Shown here: positions 23,451-31,137 of the stretch, one piece after another
Numbering within the stretch: position 1 is the stretch's first letter
How the letters are laid out: the number at the start of each line of letters is the position of its first letter
Source of the DNA: Butyricicoccus porcorum
GTDB taxonomy: Bacteria; Bacillota; Clostridia; Oscillospirales; Butyricicoccaceae
NCBI RefSeq assembly: GCF_002157465.1
Contig: NZ_NHOC01000005.1
Coordinates: forward strand, 195,134 to 259,133
Reading direction: 5' to 3'
Length of the DNA: 64,000 nucleotides
The notes under the pieces: generated by a model
Database searches by the model: none
What the model was told of the DNA's origin: nothing
The model's input: the letters and a program-made list of their open reading frames with translations, nothing else
Program-made: the position numbers and the translations under genes

Positions 23451-24290
23451 TTATTCTTTGCTTCCGGAAACCCGGCGCAGGTGCACCGTGAGGAACACCA
23501 TTTCCTCCTCCGAAAGATTGCAGTGAAATTGTTTTTCCAGATACGTCCGGATCCGCTGTGCGCAGATATAATCGCGCGGATAGCGGTCACGGATCATGCG
23601 CTGAAACTGCTCATCGTCACCCTCCATGGTCTCCCGCCGCGCGATGCGCTGGCCGAGGAACTTGAGGTGCGTGATAAACCGCCCGTAATCGAGCGAATTT
23701 TCATTCAGCGTAATGCCGTAATAGTTGCGGACGGTCTTCAGGATAACCTGAATCATCTCGGTGATCTTGACCATATCCGACATATCGGTGTCCAGCTCAG
23801 CGTTGACGATATGCAGCGCCACAAATCCGGCTTCGTCCTCACTCAGCTGTACGTCGAGCCGGTCGTGCACCATTTCAATTGCGTGCTGACCGATTGAAAA
23901 TTCATTTGGATAGAAATTTTTGATCTCCCACAGCAGGCCGTTTTTGTATTCCAGCCCTTTCGCCTTGCGCTCAATGGCAAAGCTGATATGATCGGTCAAT
24001 GTGATGTAGATATTTTCGCTCAGCTTTTTCCCGAGGCGTTGCTGGGCGCATTCGATAATCTCCGTGCAGACGGCGACATGCTCGGTCGGCACATCCTTCA
24101 CCAGCTCCATGAGCTTGCTCTTGGCTCGTTCATCCCGAAGCGCATAAACCTTCTCAATGGTCGCAGGCGGCACAATGTCGCCCTTTTTCTTGCGGAATCC
24201 GATGCCCAGACCGCGCAGAATGACCTCTTGTCCATCCTCCCCGACCGAGCACACAAAATTATTTCCTATGACACGCGCAATGCGATACAT
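23451..24290 (-). CDS. BglG/SacY-family transcriptional antiterminator
   Basis: This 279-aa protein has an N-terminal RNA-binding CAT domain (about 1-55; MYRIARVIGNNFVCSV then EVILRGLGIGFRKKKGD) and two PTS regulation domains (about 65-170 and 175-275). Conserved histidines in SENIYITLTDHISFAIER and in GFVALHIVNAEL match the PRD phosphorylation sites. When the sugar is imported by the PtsG protein, the antiterminator is dephosphorylated on PRD1 and prevents termination. It lies directly upstream of ptsG and has its own RAT and terminator in its leader, which implies positive autoregulation. Confidence 0.93.
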   Translation of the reverse strand: MYRIARVIGNNFVCSVGEDGQEVILRGLGIGFRKKKGDIVPPATIEKVYALRDERAKSKLMELVKDVPTEHVAVCTEIIECAQQRLGKKLSENIYITLTDHISFAIERKAKGLEYKNGLLWEIKNFYPNEFSIGQHAIEMVHDRLDVQLSEDEAGFVALHIVNAELDTDMSDMVKITEMIQVILKTVRNYYGITLNENSLDYGRFITHLKFLGQRIARRETMEGDDEQFQRMIRDRYPRDYICAQRIRTYLEKQFHCNLSEEEMVFLTVHLRRVSGSKE

Positions 24291-24348
24291 GGTATGCTCT
24301 CTTTCCCTGTGTTCCCATTTCCCTGTTTTCCAGCTTTCCCTCTGGAAT

Positions 24349-24426
24349 AAAAAAAGACTAGTTGCAAACTTTTCCGCGAGTCTTGCGCAAAGTATGTAAT
24401 CTAGTCCTGCCTGCTTTACCAGTCAC
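24349..24426 (-). promoter_or_regulatory. Antitermination site (RAT) and terminator in the antiterminator gene's leader
   Basis: On the minus strand GACTGGTAAAGCAGGCAGGAC (24404-24424) closely resembles the LicT/SacY target. It overlaps the left arm of a terminator, GACTAG...CTAGTC followed by seven T (24349-24407). Confidence 0.8.
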
Positions 24427-24451
24427 AGCTGTGTTCGTTTATCGTATCTTC

Positions 24452-24480
24452 AGTATAGCCTGCCCCGCGAGATTTGTCAA
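24452..24480 (-). promoter_or_regulatory. Promoter of the antiterminator-ptsG operon
   Basis: On the minus strand TTGACA is followed after 17 bp by TATACT, about 25 bp before the RAT. Confidence 0.85.
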
Positions 24481-24553
24481 CGCGGTTTTCAGCGTCTCTC
24501 GAGATTTTGTCTGATCTTCCAAATTCATATAAAACAAGTTATGCATTTTTACC

Positions 24554-24565
24554 ATACCATGGTAT
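24554..24565. promoter_or_regulatory. Palindrome upstream of the two-component genes
   Basis: The perfect 12-bp palindrome ATACCATGGTAT lies about 100 bp before the response regulator start. It may be a binding site; nothing further supports it. Confidence 0.3.
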
Positions 24566-24661
24566 TTTTTGTTTTCTTCAGAAATTATTAAGATTTCTGT
24601 GATATCCTTTGAAAGGAAGCTTTTTTATCCTATACCCATAGACAGCAAGGAGGACACACAG

Positions 24662-25378
24662 ATGCTGTACCGTATTCTCGTCTGCGACGACGATCCCGCA
24701 ATTGCGCGGGCGATTGGCATTTACCTGCGCGCCGCCGGTTACGAGGCGGTCGAAGCACATGATGGTCTGGAGGCGCTGGACATCTGCGCAAAGCAAACCA
24801 TCCATCTGGTCATCATGGATATCATGATGCCGGGCATGGACGGCATGCGGGCGACCGAGGTGCTGCGTGAAACGCAGAACATCCCGGTTATCATGCTTTC
24901 CGCCAAGAGCGAGGATGTCGACAAAATTGACGGCCTGACGGTCGGTGCGGATGACTATGTAACCAAGCCGTTCAACCCGGCGGAGCTGATGGCACGCGTC
25001 CGCTCCCAGCTGCGGCGCTATACAGCACTTGGCGGCATGATGGTGCAGGAGCAAAGCCGTGTATATCGCACCGGTGGACTTGTGATCGATGACGCGGCGA
25101 AATCTGTCACGGTCGACGGTGAGCCGGTCAGTCTGACGCCGCGCGAATACGGCATTCTCGCTTTCCTGACCAAACATGCCGGGCAGGTGTTCTCCATCTC
25201 GCAGATCTATGAGGCGGTGTGGAACGAGACTGCATACAGTCCGGAAAACACCGTTGCTGTTCACATCCGGCGCATCCGGGAAAAAATCGAAATCAACCCA
25301 AAAGAGCCGAAATACTTAAAGGTGGTGTGGGGAATTGGCTACAAAATGGAGAAACTTCACCCGAAACTGCTGGGTTAA
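24662..25378 (+). CDS. OmpR-family response regulator
   Basis: This 238-aa protein has a receiver domain (1-120; acidic pocket Asp9-Asp11, phospho-acceptor Asp53 in VIMDIMMPGMDG, Lys near 103 in VTKPF) and a winged-helix DNA-binding domain (about 135-235; LTPREYGILAFL and ENTVAVHIRRIREKIE). The start at 24662 has an AGGAGG site. It overlaps the sensor kinase gene by 44 bp, so the pair is one unit. The target genes are unknown. The layout resembles VanR/GraR-type envelope-stress systems, but this is only an analogy. Confidence 0.95.
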   Translation: MLYRILVCDDDPAIARAIGIYLRAAGYEAVEAHDGLEALDICAKQTIHLVIMDIMMPGMDGMRATEVLRETQNIPVIMLSAKSEDVDKIDGLTVGADDYVTKPFNPAELMARVRSQLRRYTALGGMMVQEQSRVYRTGGLVIDDAAKSVTVDGEPVSLTPREYGILAFLTKHAGQVFSISQIYEAVWNETAYSPENTVAVHIRRIREKIEINPKEPKYLKVVWGIGYKMEKLHPKLLG

Positions 25379-27620
25379 GGCAGTTGCGGTCATCCTCGTG
25401 GTGGCCTCCGCAGGCGTCGCCGCATGGCAGGCGGCTGCTTTCGCAGACTATGTGTACAACGCGCAGGACAACTATCTCGATTCCATGCTCGACGGTCGCA
25501 TGCTGTTCACGCGGGAGATGCCCGCCAATTATCTGATAGAAAATCAGGATTCCCTGATCTATCAGCTGTACAGCCAGGTACAGCAGGGAAACGAGAGCTA
25601 TGTCGCCTCCGGGCAGAGTATCGACGAAGTTGAGCTTTGTGAGCAAATTTATAATTTCTACTATGATCTGTATTACAACGAATATGAGGACGAATCGCTT
25701 GAGATGCAAACCATACGGCGCACCGTATATCCGGCAGAGGAAGGTTCGTCCAATGCACTGTCCGACGAAAAGATCAACGAACTGGTCACGCTGGCAATGA
25801 ACTATGAAATCACGCAGGACGGCGGCGATGCAGCAAACTTTCGCGGCTGGCTGGAAATGAATCGCGGAGTTTATGCTGTCTTTCGTCAGAAAATGATTGC
25901 CGAACAATTGGACAATGTCCGCGATACCGCCCGGCTGACATCGCTCCTTGAGGGCTACGACTACTATGCGTACTGCAAGGAAACCGATACAACCCTGACC
26001 AATCTGGATGTCACAAATGCTGCCGCTGCAAAGAAGCAGCTGACCGCATCCGACTATCCGCTTGTCTGTTCTCTGAACGCAAACGGATTCTTCGACTGGC
26101 AGGGACAGCTGTGGGATGACACCGCGCAGCCAATTGAGGATATTTCCAGCTATTACGACCAACCCTTTGGTTCTGGCGATGTGCTGCTCCTCGCGCTCAG
26201 GCCGACCACATATGACAGCATGGCTGCACAGTGGGCGACCGCCAGCCGCGTCGTACAGCGCTTCGCAGGCATCATCTGCATCGTTGTACTCGCCGCGCTG
26301 CTGGGTTTTGTCCTCCTGTGCTGCGGCGCAGGCCGCAAAACCACAGCCGATGGCATTCATCTGATCGGCTTCGACCGCGTCTGGACAGAAGCGCAGATTG
26401 TCCTCGGCACTGCCGCATGGCTCACATGGGTCGGTATCATCTGCGTCCTCATCGACCAGTATGACTCCATTCCGCAGAACATACTGTATCCCATTGTCAT
26501 TGTCTCGTCCATGCTGCTGGCAGCTGTCACGCTCGGTCTGGTGCTCGCGCAGATCCGCCGCATCAAAGCGCGCAAATGGCTCAACGGATTTCTGTTCTGG
26601 CGGTTGTTCAAGAAGTATATCGTGCATGGCGTGCGCTGGCTGGCGCAGCAGTTCGGCAAATCATCCCTGCGTCAGAAAATCGCAATCCTTTCCATTCTGC
26701 TCCCGCTGCTCTGTATATTCTGGTTCACTGTCCCGTTTATTATTGCCGGCCTGCTGTACTTCGGCATGCGCGAGGCGGATAGTTTTGAAGCGGTCACAAA
26801 CGGTGCTCGTGACATCCGCGCCGGAAAGACGGAAACGCACATCAAGCTGGAGTATGGCAGCAGGGAGCTGCATGCGCTCGCCGACGATCTCAATGGCATT
26901 TCGGACGGCTTCGGCGACGCAGTCAACACCGCGGTCAAGTCGGAACGGCTCAAAGCCGAGTTGATCTCCAACGTATCGCACGACATCAAAACCCCGCTGA
27001 CCAGCATCATCACCTACATCGACCTGCTGAAAAAATGCAATCTGACCGATCCGACCGCCCGCGAATATGTGGATGTCCTCGACCAGAAGGCACAGCGCCT
27101 GCGCATCCTGACCGGCGACCTGTTCGACGCGTCCAAGGCCTCCAGCGGCGCGATGAAGGTCGAGCTGATGCAGGCTGACTTTGATGCCCTGCTGCGGCAG
27201 GCACTCGGCGAACGCTCGGAGCATCTGACAAAGGCAAATCTCGATGTCCGCATCGATTCCAATCCGCCGGTCTATGTCAACGCAGACGGACGGCTGCTAT
27301 GGCGTATTCTTGACAACCTGCTTTCCAACTGTGCGCGCTATGCGCTGCCCGGAAGCCGCGTTTATATCGCCATCCAGCCGGGTACGGAATTTGCAACCCT
27401 GACGATAAAGAACATCAGCGCATCCGAGCTGAACATCTCCTCTGACGAGCTGATGGAACGCTTTACGCGCGGCGACCGTTCGCGTCACACCGAAGGCAGT
27501 GGACTGGGCTTGTCAATTGCCAGAAGTCTCGCCGAACTGATGGGTGGCACCTGCCGTGTCGAAATCGACGGCGACCTGTTCAAGGCAATGGTTACCATCC
27601 CTGTATGGAAAGAAACATAA
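25335..27620 (+). CDS. Sensor histidine kinase with extracytoplasmic domain and several membrane helices
   Basis: This 761-aa kinase begins with a helix (about 14-35), then a large extracytoplasmic region (about 36-300). Helices follow at about 308-335, 355-378, 385-408 and 450-475, then a HAMP-like linker. The catalytic part has the phospho-acceptor His near residue 548 (ELISNVSHDIKTPLTS) and an ATP-binding domain with an N box (ILDNLLSNCARYAL, near 656) and a G box (GSGLGLSIARSL, near 720). The start is a TTG inside the response regulator gene, at GGGGAATTGG. This is the only start before the first helix and implies strict coupling. Confidence 0.92.
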   Translation: MATKWRNFTRNCWVKAVAVILVVASAGVAAWQAAAFADYVYNAQDNYLDSMLDGRMLFTREMPANYLIENQDSLIYQLYSQVQQGNESYVASGQSIDEVELCEQIYNFYYDLYYNEYEDESLEMQTIRRTVYPAEEGSSNALSDEKINELVTLAMNYEITQDGGDAANFRGWLEMNRGVYAVFRQKMIAEQLDNVRDTARLTSLLEGYDYYAYCKETDTTLTNLDVTNAAAAKKQLTASDYPLVCSLNANGFFDWQGQLWDDTAQPIEDISSYYDQPFGSGDVLLLALRPTTYDSMAAQWATASRVVQRFAGIICIVVLAALLGFVLLCCGAGRKTTADGIHLIGFDRVWTEAQIVLGTAAWLTWVGIICVLIDQYDSIPQNILYPIVIVSSMLLAAVTLGLVLAQIRRIKARKWLNGFLFWRLFKKYIVHGVRWLAQQFGKSSLRQKIAILSILLPLLCIFWFTVPFIIAGLLYFGMREADSFEAVTNGARDIRAGKTETHIKLEYGSRELHALADDLNGISDGFGDAVNTAVKSERLKAELISNVSHDIKTPLTSIITYIDLLKKCNLTDPTAREYVDVLDQKAQRLRILTGDLFDASKASSGAMKVELMQADFDALLRQALGERSEHLTKANLDVRIDSNPPVYVNADGRLLWRILDNLLSNCARYALPGSRVYIAIQPGTEFATLTIKNISASELNISSDELMERFTRGDRSRHTEGSGLGLSIARSLAELMGGTCRVEIDGDLFKAMVTIPVWKET

Positions 27621-27636
27621 CGTCATACGGACATGC

Positions 27637-27680
27637 AAAAAAAGCCGCCGCGGCTGCGCCAAAAGCGCCCGCGGCGGCTT
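27637..27680 (-). terminator. Strong hairpin between the kinase and the toxin-like locus
   Basis: The stem GCCGCCGCGG/CCGCGGCGGC has seven T on the minus strand and only TT on the plus strand. It best stops minus-strand transcripts but may also weaken readthrough from the kinase gene. Confidence 0.7.
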
Positions 27681-27692
27681 GCCTGTCCCCGA

Positions 27693-27721
27693 TTGACAGG
27701 TTTTGTCCAATCTGCTAGAAT
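27693..27721 (+). promoter_or_regulatory. Promoter of the toxin-like transcript
   Basis: TTGACA and TAGAAT are separated by 17 bp. The transcript would start near 27728 and carry a leader of about 95 nt that contains the hairpin GTCCCC...GGGGAC (27755-27778). Confidence 0.8.
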
Positions 27722-27822
27722 CGTGCACAGAGACATACCAAAACGGTGGCGGCTGTCCCCTGATTTTTCGATGGGGACAAACTTCTTTCCCCCAAATCTG
27801 TAAAGGATCGGGGGTGGATGAT

Positions 27823-27909
27823 GTGAAAAACGTTACGTATTCAGAGCTGTTTCAGTTCTGTACGCTGATTGTATCGATCATCAATCTGGTCATTTTACTT
27901 TCCAGATAA
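27823..27909 (+). CDS. Small hydrophobic protein, candidate type I toxin
   Basis: A 28-codon frame encodes a single hydrophobic helix with a short polar start (VKNVTYSELFQFCTLIVSII, then NLVILLSR). This is the layout of the small holin-like or Fst/TxpA-type membrane toxins of Firmicutes. The GTG at 27823 follows a GGGGGTGG site at good spacing; the GTG at 27814 (31 codons, MDDVKN...) with AAAGGA is the alternative. It has its own strong promoter and a structured leader, and a convergent antisense RNA overlaps its 3' end. Toxicity is inferred. Confidence 0.6.
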   Translation: MKNVTYSELFQFCTLIVSIINLVILLSR

Positions 27910-27999
27910 AAAAGAAGCAACCGCCTAACCCTTCCAAAGATGGCGATTGCTTCAATCACTTTCTATAAGGGACAGCCGTTGCCGGTATGTCTCTCTTGT
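27905..27999 (-). ncRNA. Candidate antisense antitoxin RNA
   Basis: A strong minus-strand promoter at 28007-28035 would give an RNA of about 95 nt. It ends at a hairpin (GAAGCAATCGCC/GGCGGTTGCTTC, 27914-27953) followed by six T, and overlaps the last codons and the 3' UTR of the toxin-like gene. Its first nucleotides (AGAGACATACC, GGCTGTCCC) repeat those of the toxin-like transcript. Expression is unproven. Confidence 0.55.
27912..27953. terminator. Shared hairpin terminator of the toxin-like locus
   Basis: A 12-nt stem with one mismatch region closes a 16-nt loop. On the minus strand it is followed by a T run, on the plus strand only by TTCAATCACTTTC. It is therefore strong for the antisense RNA and weaker for the toxin-like mRNA. 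Confidence 0.7.
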
Positions 28000-28006
28000 T
28001 ATATTC

Positions 28007-28035
28007 AGAATAGCACGGATTACCAAACCTGTCAA
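28007..28035 (-). promoter_or_regulatory. Promoter of the candidate antitoxin RNA
   Basis: On the minus strand TTGACA and TATTCT are separated by 17 bp. The region 27968-28035 is an inverted copy of 27693-27760, with TTGACAGGTTT, the transcript start AGAGACATACC and GGCTGTCCC in common. The same promoter could not serve the upstream inositol phosphatase gene. Confidence 0.75.
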
Positions 28036-28042
28036 GCAGACG

Positions 28043-28807
28043 TTATACACGCAGGAACGACGGATCTGCACCGGTTCCGGTGGCAAGCACAGAGCATGCC
28101 TTTGTGAGGTCGATCTCCCCGCCCTCCACACGTGTGACAGAGCCTCCCGCCTCGCGGACAATGAGAGAGCCTGCTGCATAATCCCACGGCTGCAAGCGGA
28201 GTTCAAAATACAGCTCCGCGCGTCCCGCTGCAATCGTACACAGATCAATCGCCGCTGACCCGCTGCGGCGAATATCCATGGAACGGTCAAAGCACAGGCG
28301 CAGCAGGCGGAATGAATCATCCACCAGTTCTTTGTAATAGGAAGCGGAGCCGAACAGCGTGAGTCCCTGCTGTAACGGTTTCTCGGAGACATGAATCGGC
28401 TTTCCGTTGCAGAACGCACCCTTACCGCGCTGTGCATAAAACATCTCATCAAGATATGGGTTATACACCACGCCGATTTCCTGCGTCCCATCGTGCGTCA
28501 TTGCAACAGAAATCGCACTGCACTTGTAATCCTTGACGAAATTTGTCGTACCGTCAATCGGATCGACAACAAAGGCATCGCCGCGTGCGATCGATTCGTG
28601 CACATCTTCTTCTTCCCCGACAAAATGTGCCTGTGGTGCAATCTCCAGCAGCTTGTCACGCAATGCCTCCTGCACAGCTCTGTCATATTTCGTGACCAGA
28701 TTATTCGACTGTCCATCTTTTATTTCGGCCGCCGCCTGCGTGCGGTCGGCCTGCAAAATCATTTCACCGCACTCACGCACGGCCTGAATGATCTGTTCGA
28801 GAATCAT
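28043..28807 (-). CDS. Inositol monophosphatase family protein
   Basis: This is a 254-aa magnesium-dependent sugar-phosphate phosphatase of the IMPase/FBPase fold. Metal-site motifs are GEEED (about 65-69), DPIDGTTNFV (about 82-91) and WDYAAGSLIVREAGG (about 205-219). Family members hydrolyse inositol phosphate, fructose bisphosphate or PAP; the present sequence does not decide which. The start at 28807 has a GAAGGAA site. It is a single gene whose 3' end lies next to the toxin-like locus. Confidence 0.92.
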   Translation of the reverse strand: MILEQIIQAVRECGEMILQADRTQAAAEIKDGQSNNLVTKYDRAVQEALRDKLLEIAPQAHFVGEEEDVHESIARGDAFVVDPIDGTTNFVKDYKCSAISVAMTHDGTQEIGVVYNPYLDEMFYAQRGKGAFCNGKPIHVSEKPLQQGLTLFGSASYYKELVDDSFRLLRLCFDRSMDIRRSGSAAIDLCTIAAGRAELYFELRLQPWDYAAGSLIVREAGGSVTRVEGGEIDLTKACSVLATGTGADPSFLRV

Positions 28808-28985
28808 ATCTGTTCCTTCTTTCGCTTTGATATTTGTATCATACCACGCGGATGGATCGGCTGCAAACCCTTTCCAATTTGGAACATTTCGCAAGATTAT
28901 TCTATTCTCCACGCGTCCTTTCTGCTACAATGACAACAAAGGGGCAAACATGCCTCTTGTAAAAAGAGAGAGAGGAATGAACTCC

Positions 28986-29639
28986 ATGACAAAAACTGTT
29001 TCCTGGGTGCGCCGGATTCCGGTGTATCTTGTCGGCCTGTTTCTGATGACAGTCGGCGTCAATTTATCCGTCCTGTCCGGGCTTGGTGTTTCCCCGATTG
29101 ACACCATTCCTTATGTTGTCAGCCTGATTTCCGGAAAAAGCCTCGGGCTATGTACTACGCTGGTGTTTTCCGTGTATATCGTATTGCAGATTCTGATTCT
29201 GCGCCGCGATTTCCAATGGTTTAACCTGCTCCAGCTCGTTATTTCCACAATTTTCGGTTGGTTTGTCACACTGTCCGGTATGCTGACCAACCTGCTGCCC
29301 GCCAATCCGGGCTATCTCATCCAGTTTATCTATATGCTGTGCAGCATTGTTTTTCTCGGCACAGGAATTTTCCTCTATGTCGCAGCTGATATCCTGAATA
29401 TGCCGGCTGATGCAGTCGCACTGGCACTGGCATTTAAAACCGGCAAGCCGATGTCCACAACAAAAATCTGGTTCGACTGGACAGTTGTAGCACTGACCGT
29501 GATCCTGTCGCTTTTCTTCCTGCACAACATCAGCGGTATCCGGGAAGGAACCTTTATCGCCGCATTCGGCGTTGGCATGTGCATCCGATTCTGGGAACGG
29601 CATCTGACCGAACCGCTGCATCGATTCTTATTTCCGTAA
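28986..29639 (+). CDS. YczE/YitT-type integral membrane protein
   Basis: This is a 217-aa protein with five to six membrane helices and the first-helix signature LVGLFLMTVGVNLSVLSGLG (about 12-31) followed by VSPIDTIPYVVS, as in the YczE family of Firmicutes. The function of the family is poorly known; YczE of Bacillus is linked to antibiotic synthesis. The ATG at 28986 has a GAGAGAGG site 10 bp upstream; ATGs at 28977 and 28950 are less well placed. A TACAAT at 28926-28931 is a probable -10. It is divergent from the inositol phosphatase gene. Confidence 0.85.
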   Translation: MTKTVSWVRRIPVYLVGLFLMTVGVNLSVLSGLGVSPIDTIPYVVSLISGKSLGLCTTLVFSVYIVLQILILRRDFQWFNLLQLVISTIFGWFVTLSGMLTNLLPANPGYLIQFIYMLCSIVFLGTGIFLYVAADILNMPADAVALALAFKTGKPMSTTKIWFDWTVVALTVILSLFFLHNISGIREGTFIAAFGVGMCIRFWERHLTEPLHRFLFP

Positions 29640-29645
29640 AGACAG

Positions 29646-29686
29646 AAAAAATGCTCCCTCCGCAAAGCGGAAGGAGCATCTTTTTT
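29646..29686. terminator. Bidirectional terminator between the YczE-type gene and the SLH gene
   Basis: The stem ATGCTCC-CTCCGC/GCGGA-AGGAGCAT has A and T runs on both sides and serves two convergent genes. Confidence 0.85.
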
Positions 29687-29714
29687 ACATCATTGCATCT
29701 TGATGCAGTTTGAC

Positions 29715-30557
29715 TTAGTCAGCCCAGTCCTTCAGAGACAGGTACTTAGACAGCATGGTAGCAGCCTCTGCACGGGTTGCATTGCCCTGCGGGTTGAGGT
29801 ACAGCTCGCCGTTGTCAGCGGAACCGTAGATGATGCCGACCTGGTTTGCCCAGACAATTGCATCCTTAGCCCAGCCCTGAACCTTGTCTGCATCAGCAAA
29901 TGCCTTCAGCGACCAGTCAGAAACCTTCGGCTTGCCCTCACGAGCGTACAGCATCATAGCGAGCTCTTCGCGGGTAACATTGCCCTTCGGCTGGAAGGTG
30001 CCGTCCGGATAGCCTGCAACAACCTTGTTCTGGCTTGCCCAGATAACAGCATCATAGTACCAGGAATCGCTGTTGGTTACGTCGCTGAATACGGATTCAC
30101 CGGTTACTTCCGGCTTGTACGCCTGTGCATACAGGATCTGTGCAACCATCGCACGGGTCAGCGGGGACTTCGGAGCGAAGGTGGTTGCGCTGGTGCCGTC
30201 CATCAGGCCGTAGGAATATACGTACTGTACGTACGGAACGTACCAGGAAGCAGCCGGGACATCAGTGAAAATCTCGCTGACCGGCTTGGTGGTCAGCTTC
30301 GGCAGTCTTACGGTCTTGGTCTCACCGCAAATTTTGCAGGTATAAACCTTGATGCCGGTGGTCGTCTCAGTCGGCTCAACCGTCACCTTGCCAGCATCCC
30401 ATGCATGTGCGCCTGCCGCACAGTCAACCGCAGTCTCTACCGTTGTTCCCTGCCCGTCCTGTGCCGGCACGTCTGCCGCCATAGCAGCCGTTGCCAGTAC
30501 GGAAACCGACATGCAGCCTGCGAGCACAAGGCTCATCAATCTTTTCTGCCATTTCAT
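29715..30557 (-). CDS. Secreted protein with three S-layer homology domains
   Basis: This 280-aa protein has a signal peptide (MKWQKRLMSLVLAGCMSVSV, then LATAAMA), a small cysteine-containing segment (CAAGAHAWD... YTCKICGETKTV, about 45-85) of the kind found in clostridial surface proteins, and three SLH repeats: SEIFTDVPAASWYVPYVQYV (from about 96), SVFSDVTNSDSWYYDAVIWA (from about 155), FADADKVQGWAKDAIVWANQ (from about 218). The SLH part binds pyruvylated secondary wall polymer. No further domain is present, so the protein may be an anchor or structural component. Confidence 0.92.
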   Translation of the reverse strand: MKWQKRLMSLVLAGCMSVSVLATAAMAADVPAQDGQGTTVETAVDCAAGAHAWDAGKVTVEPTETTTGIKVYTCKICGETKTVRLPKLTTKPVSEIFTDVPAASWYVPYVQYVYSYGLMDGTSATTFAPKSPLTRAMVAQILYAQAYKPEVTGESVFSDVTNSDSWYYDAVIWASQNKVVAGYPDGTFQPKGNVTREELAMMLYAREGKPKVSDWSLKAFADADKVQGWAKDAIVWANQVGIIYGSADNGELYLNPQGNATRAEAATMLSKYLSLKDWAD

Positions 30558-30624
30558 ATTTGCCATTCCTTTCTGCGTGTCGCAAATAATTCCCCATGGG
30601 CTTTCCACGGATTGTTCTTGGAAT

Positions 30625-30653
30625 ATTATATCATCTTATGATACGAATTGCAA
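30625..30653 (-). promoter_or_regulatory. Promoter of the SLH protein gene
   Basis: On the minus strand TTGCAA and TATAAT are separated by 17 bp, about 70 bp before the start codon. Confidence 0.8.
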
Positions 30654-30696
30654 TAGCCTTCCTTATTTATCTCTACCCAATATGCTCGCATTTGTG

Positions 30697-31002
30697 TCAT
30701 TTTTCCGCATGCTCCGTCTCATATTGCCGCAATGAACCCTCCGTCATGTGTGACAGCGCAGCAATGCGTTCATTCACCATATCCCACAGGCACATCGGCA
30801 GATGGTCGCGGTGTCCGCGGTGGATGGTCACACACTCGAAACAGTTTCCATGATGCGGACAGGCCTCCGTACATGGGCAGTGGTCGCCGCTCTCGCGCAC
30901 CTGCTTCAAAAACTCCATCTTCATCTCATACGCTTCTTGTTTGAAGCCCTGCTGATCCAGCTCATTCTGGCGGATTGCCAGCTCATTTCCGTCAATTTTC
31001 AT
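30697..31002 (-). CDS. Small cysteine/histidine-rich protein of unknown function
   Basis: This is a 101-aa soluble protein. The first third is charged and helical; the centre has a dense metal-binding-like motif, CPCTEACPHHGNCFECVTIH (42-61), with histidines continuing to HRDHLPMCL. The spacing CxC-x3-C-x5-C-x2-C suggests zinc or a cluster. I do not recognise an established name. It lies between the SLH gene and ornithine carbamoyltransferase, on the same strand as both, but with a promoter on either side; its role is unknown. Confidence 0.75.
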   Translation of the reverse strand: MKIDGNELAIRQNELDQQGFKQEAYEMKMEFLKQVRESGDHCPCTEACPHHGNCFECVTIHRGHRDHLPMCLWDMVNERIAALSHMTEGSLRQYETEHAEK

Positions 31003-31086
31003 GCTCTCGTCCTCCCGGCATTCTGTTTCTATTTATATCATAGCATTGTGCGCAACTGCCGTCAATCCTTGCTCCTCCCACAGCGC

Positions 31087-31118
31087 AAAAAAGAGGAGCA
31101 GGCATTTGCTCCTGCTCC
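31087..31118 (-). terminator. Terminator of the first ornithine carbamoyltransferase gene
   Basis: The stem GGAGCAGG/CCTGCTCC is followed on the minus strand by TCTTTTTT. Confidence 0.85.
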
Positions 31119-31137
31119 CCTGTATGTATCACATCAT

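Noticed and set aside
27637-27680. The terminator of the kinase gene as the start of the toxin-like element
   Set aside because: It is a GC-rich hairpin unrelated to the inverted repeats, which begin at the -35 (27693).
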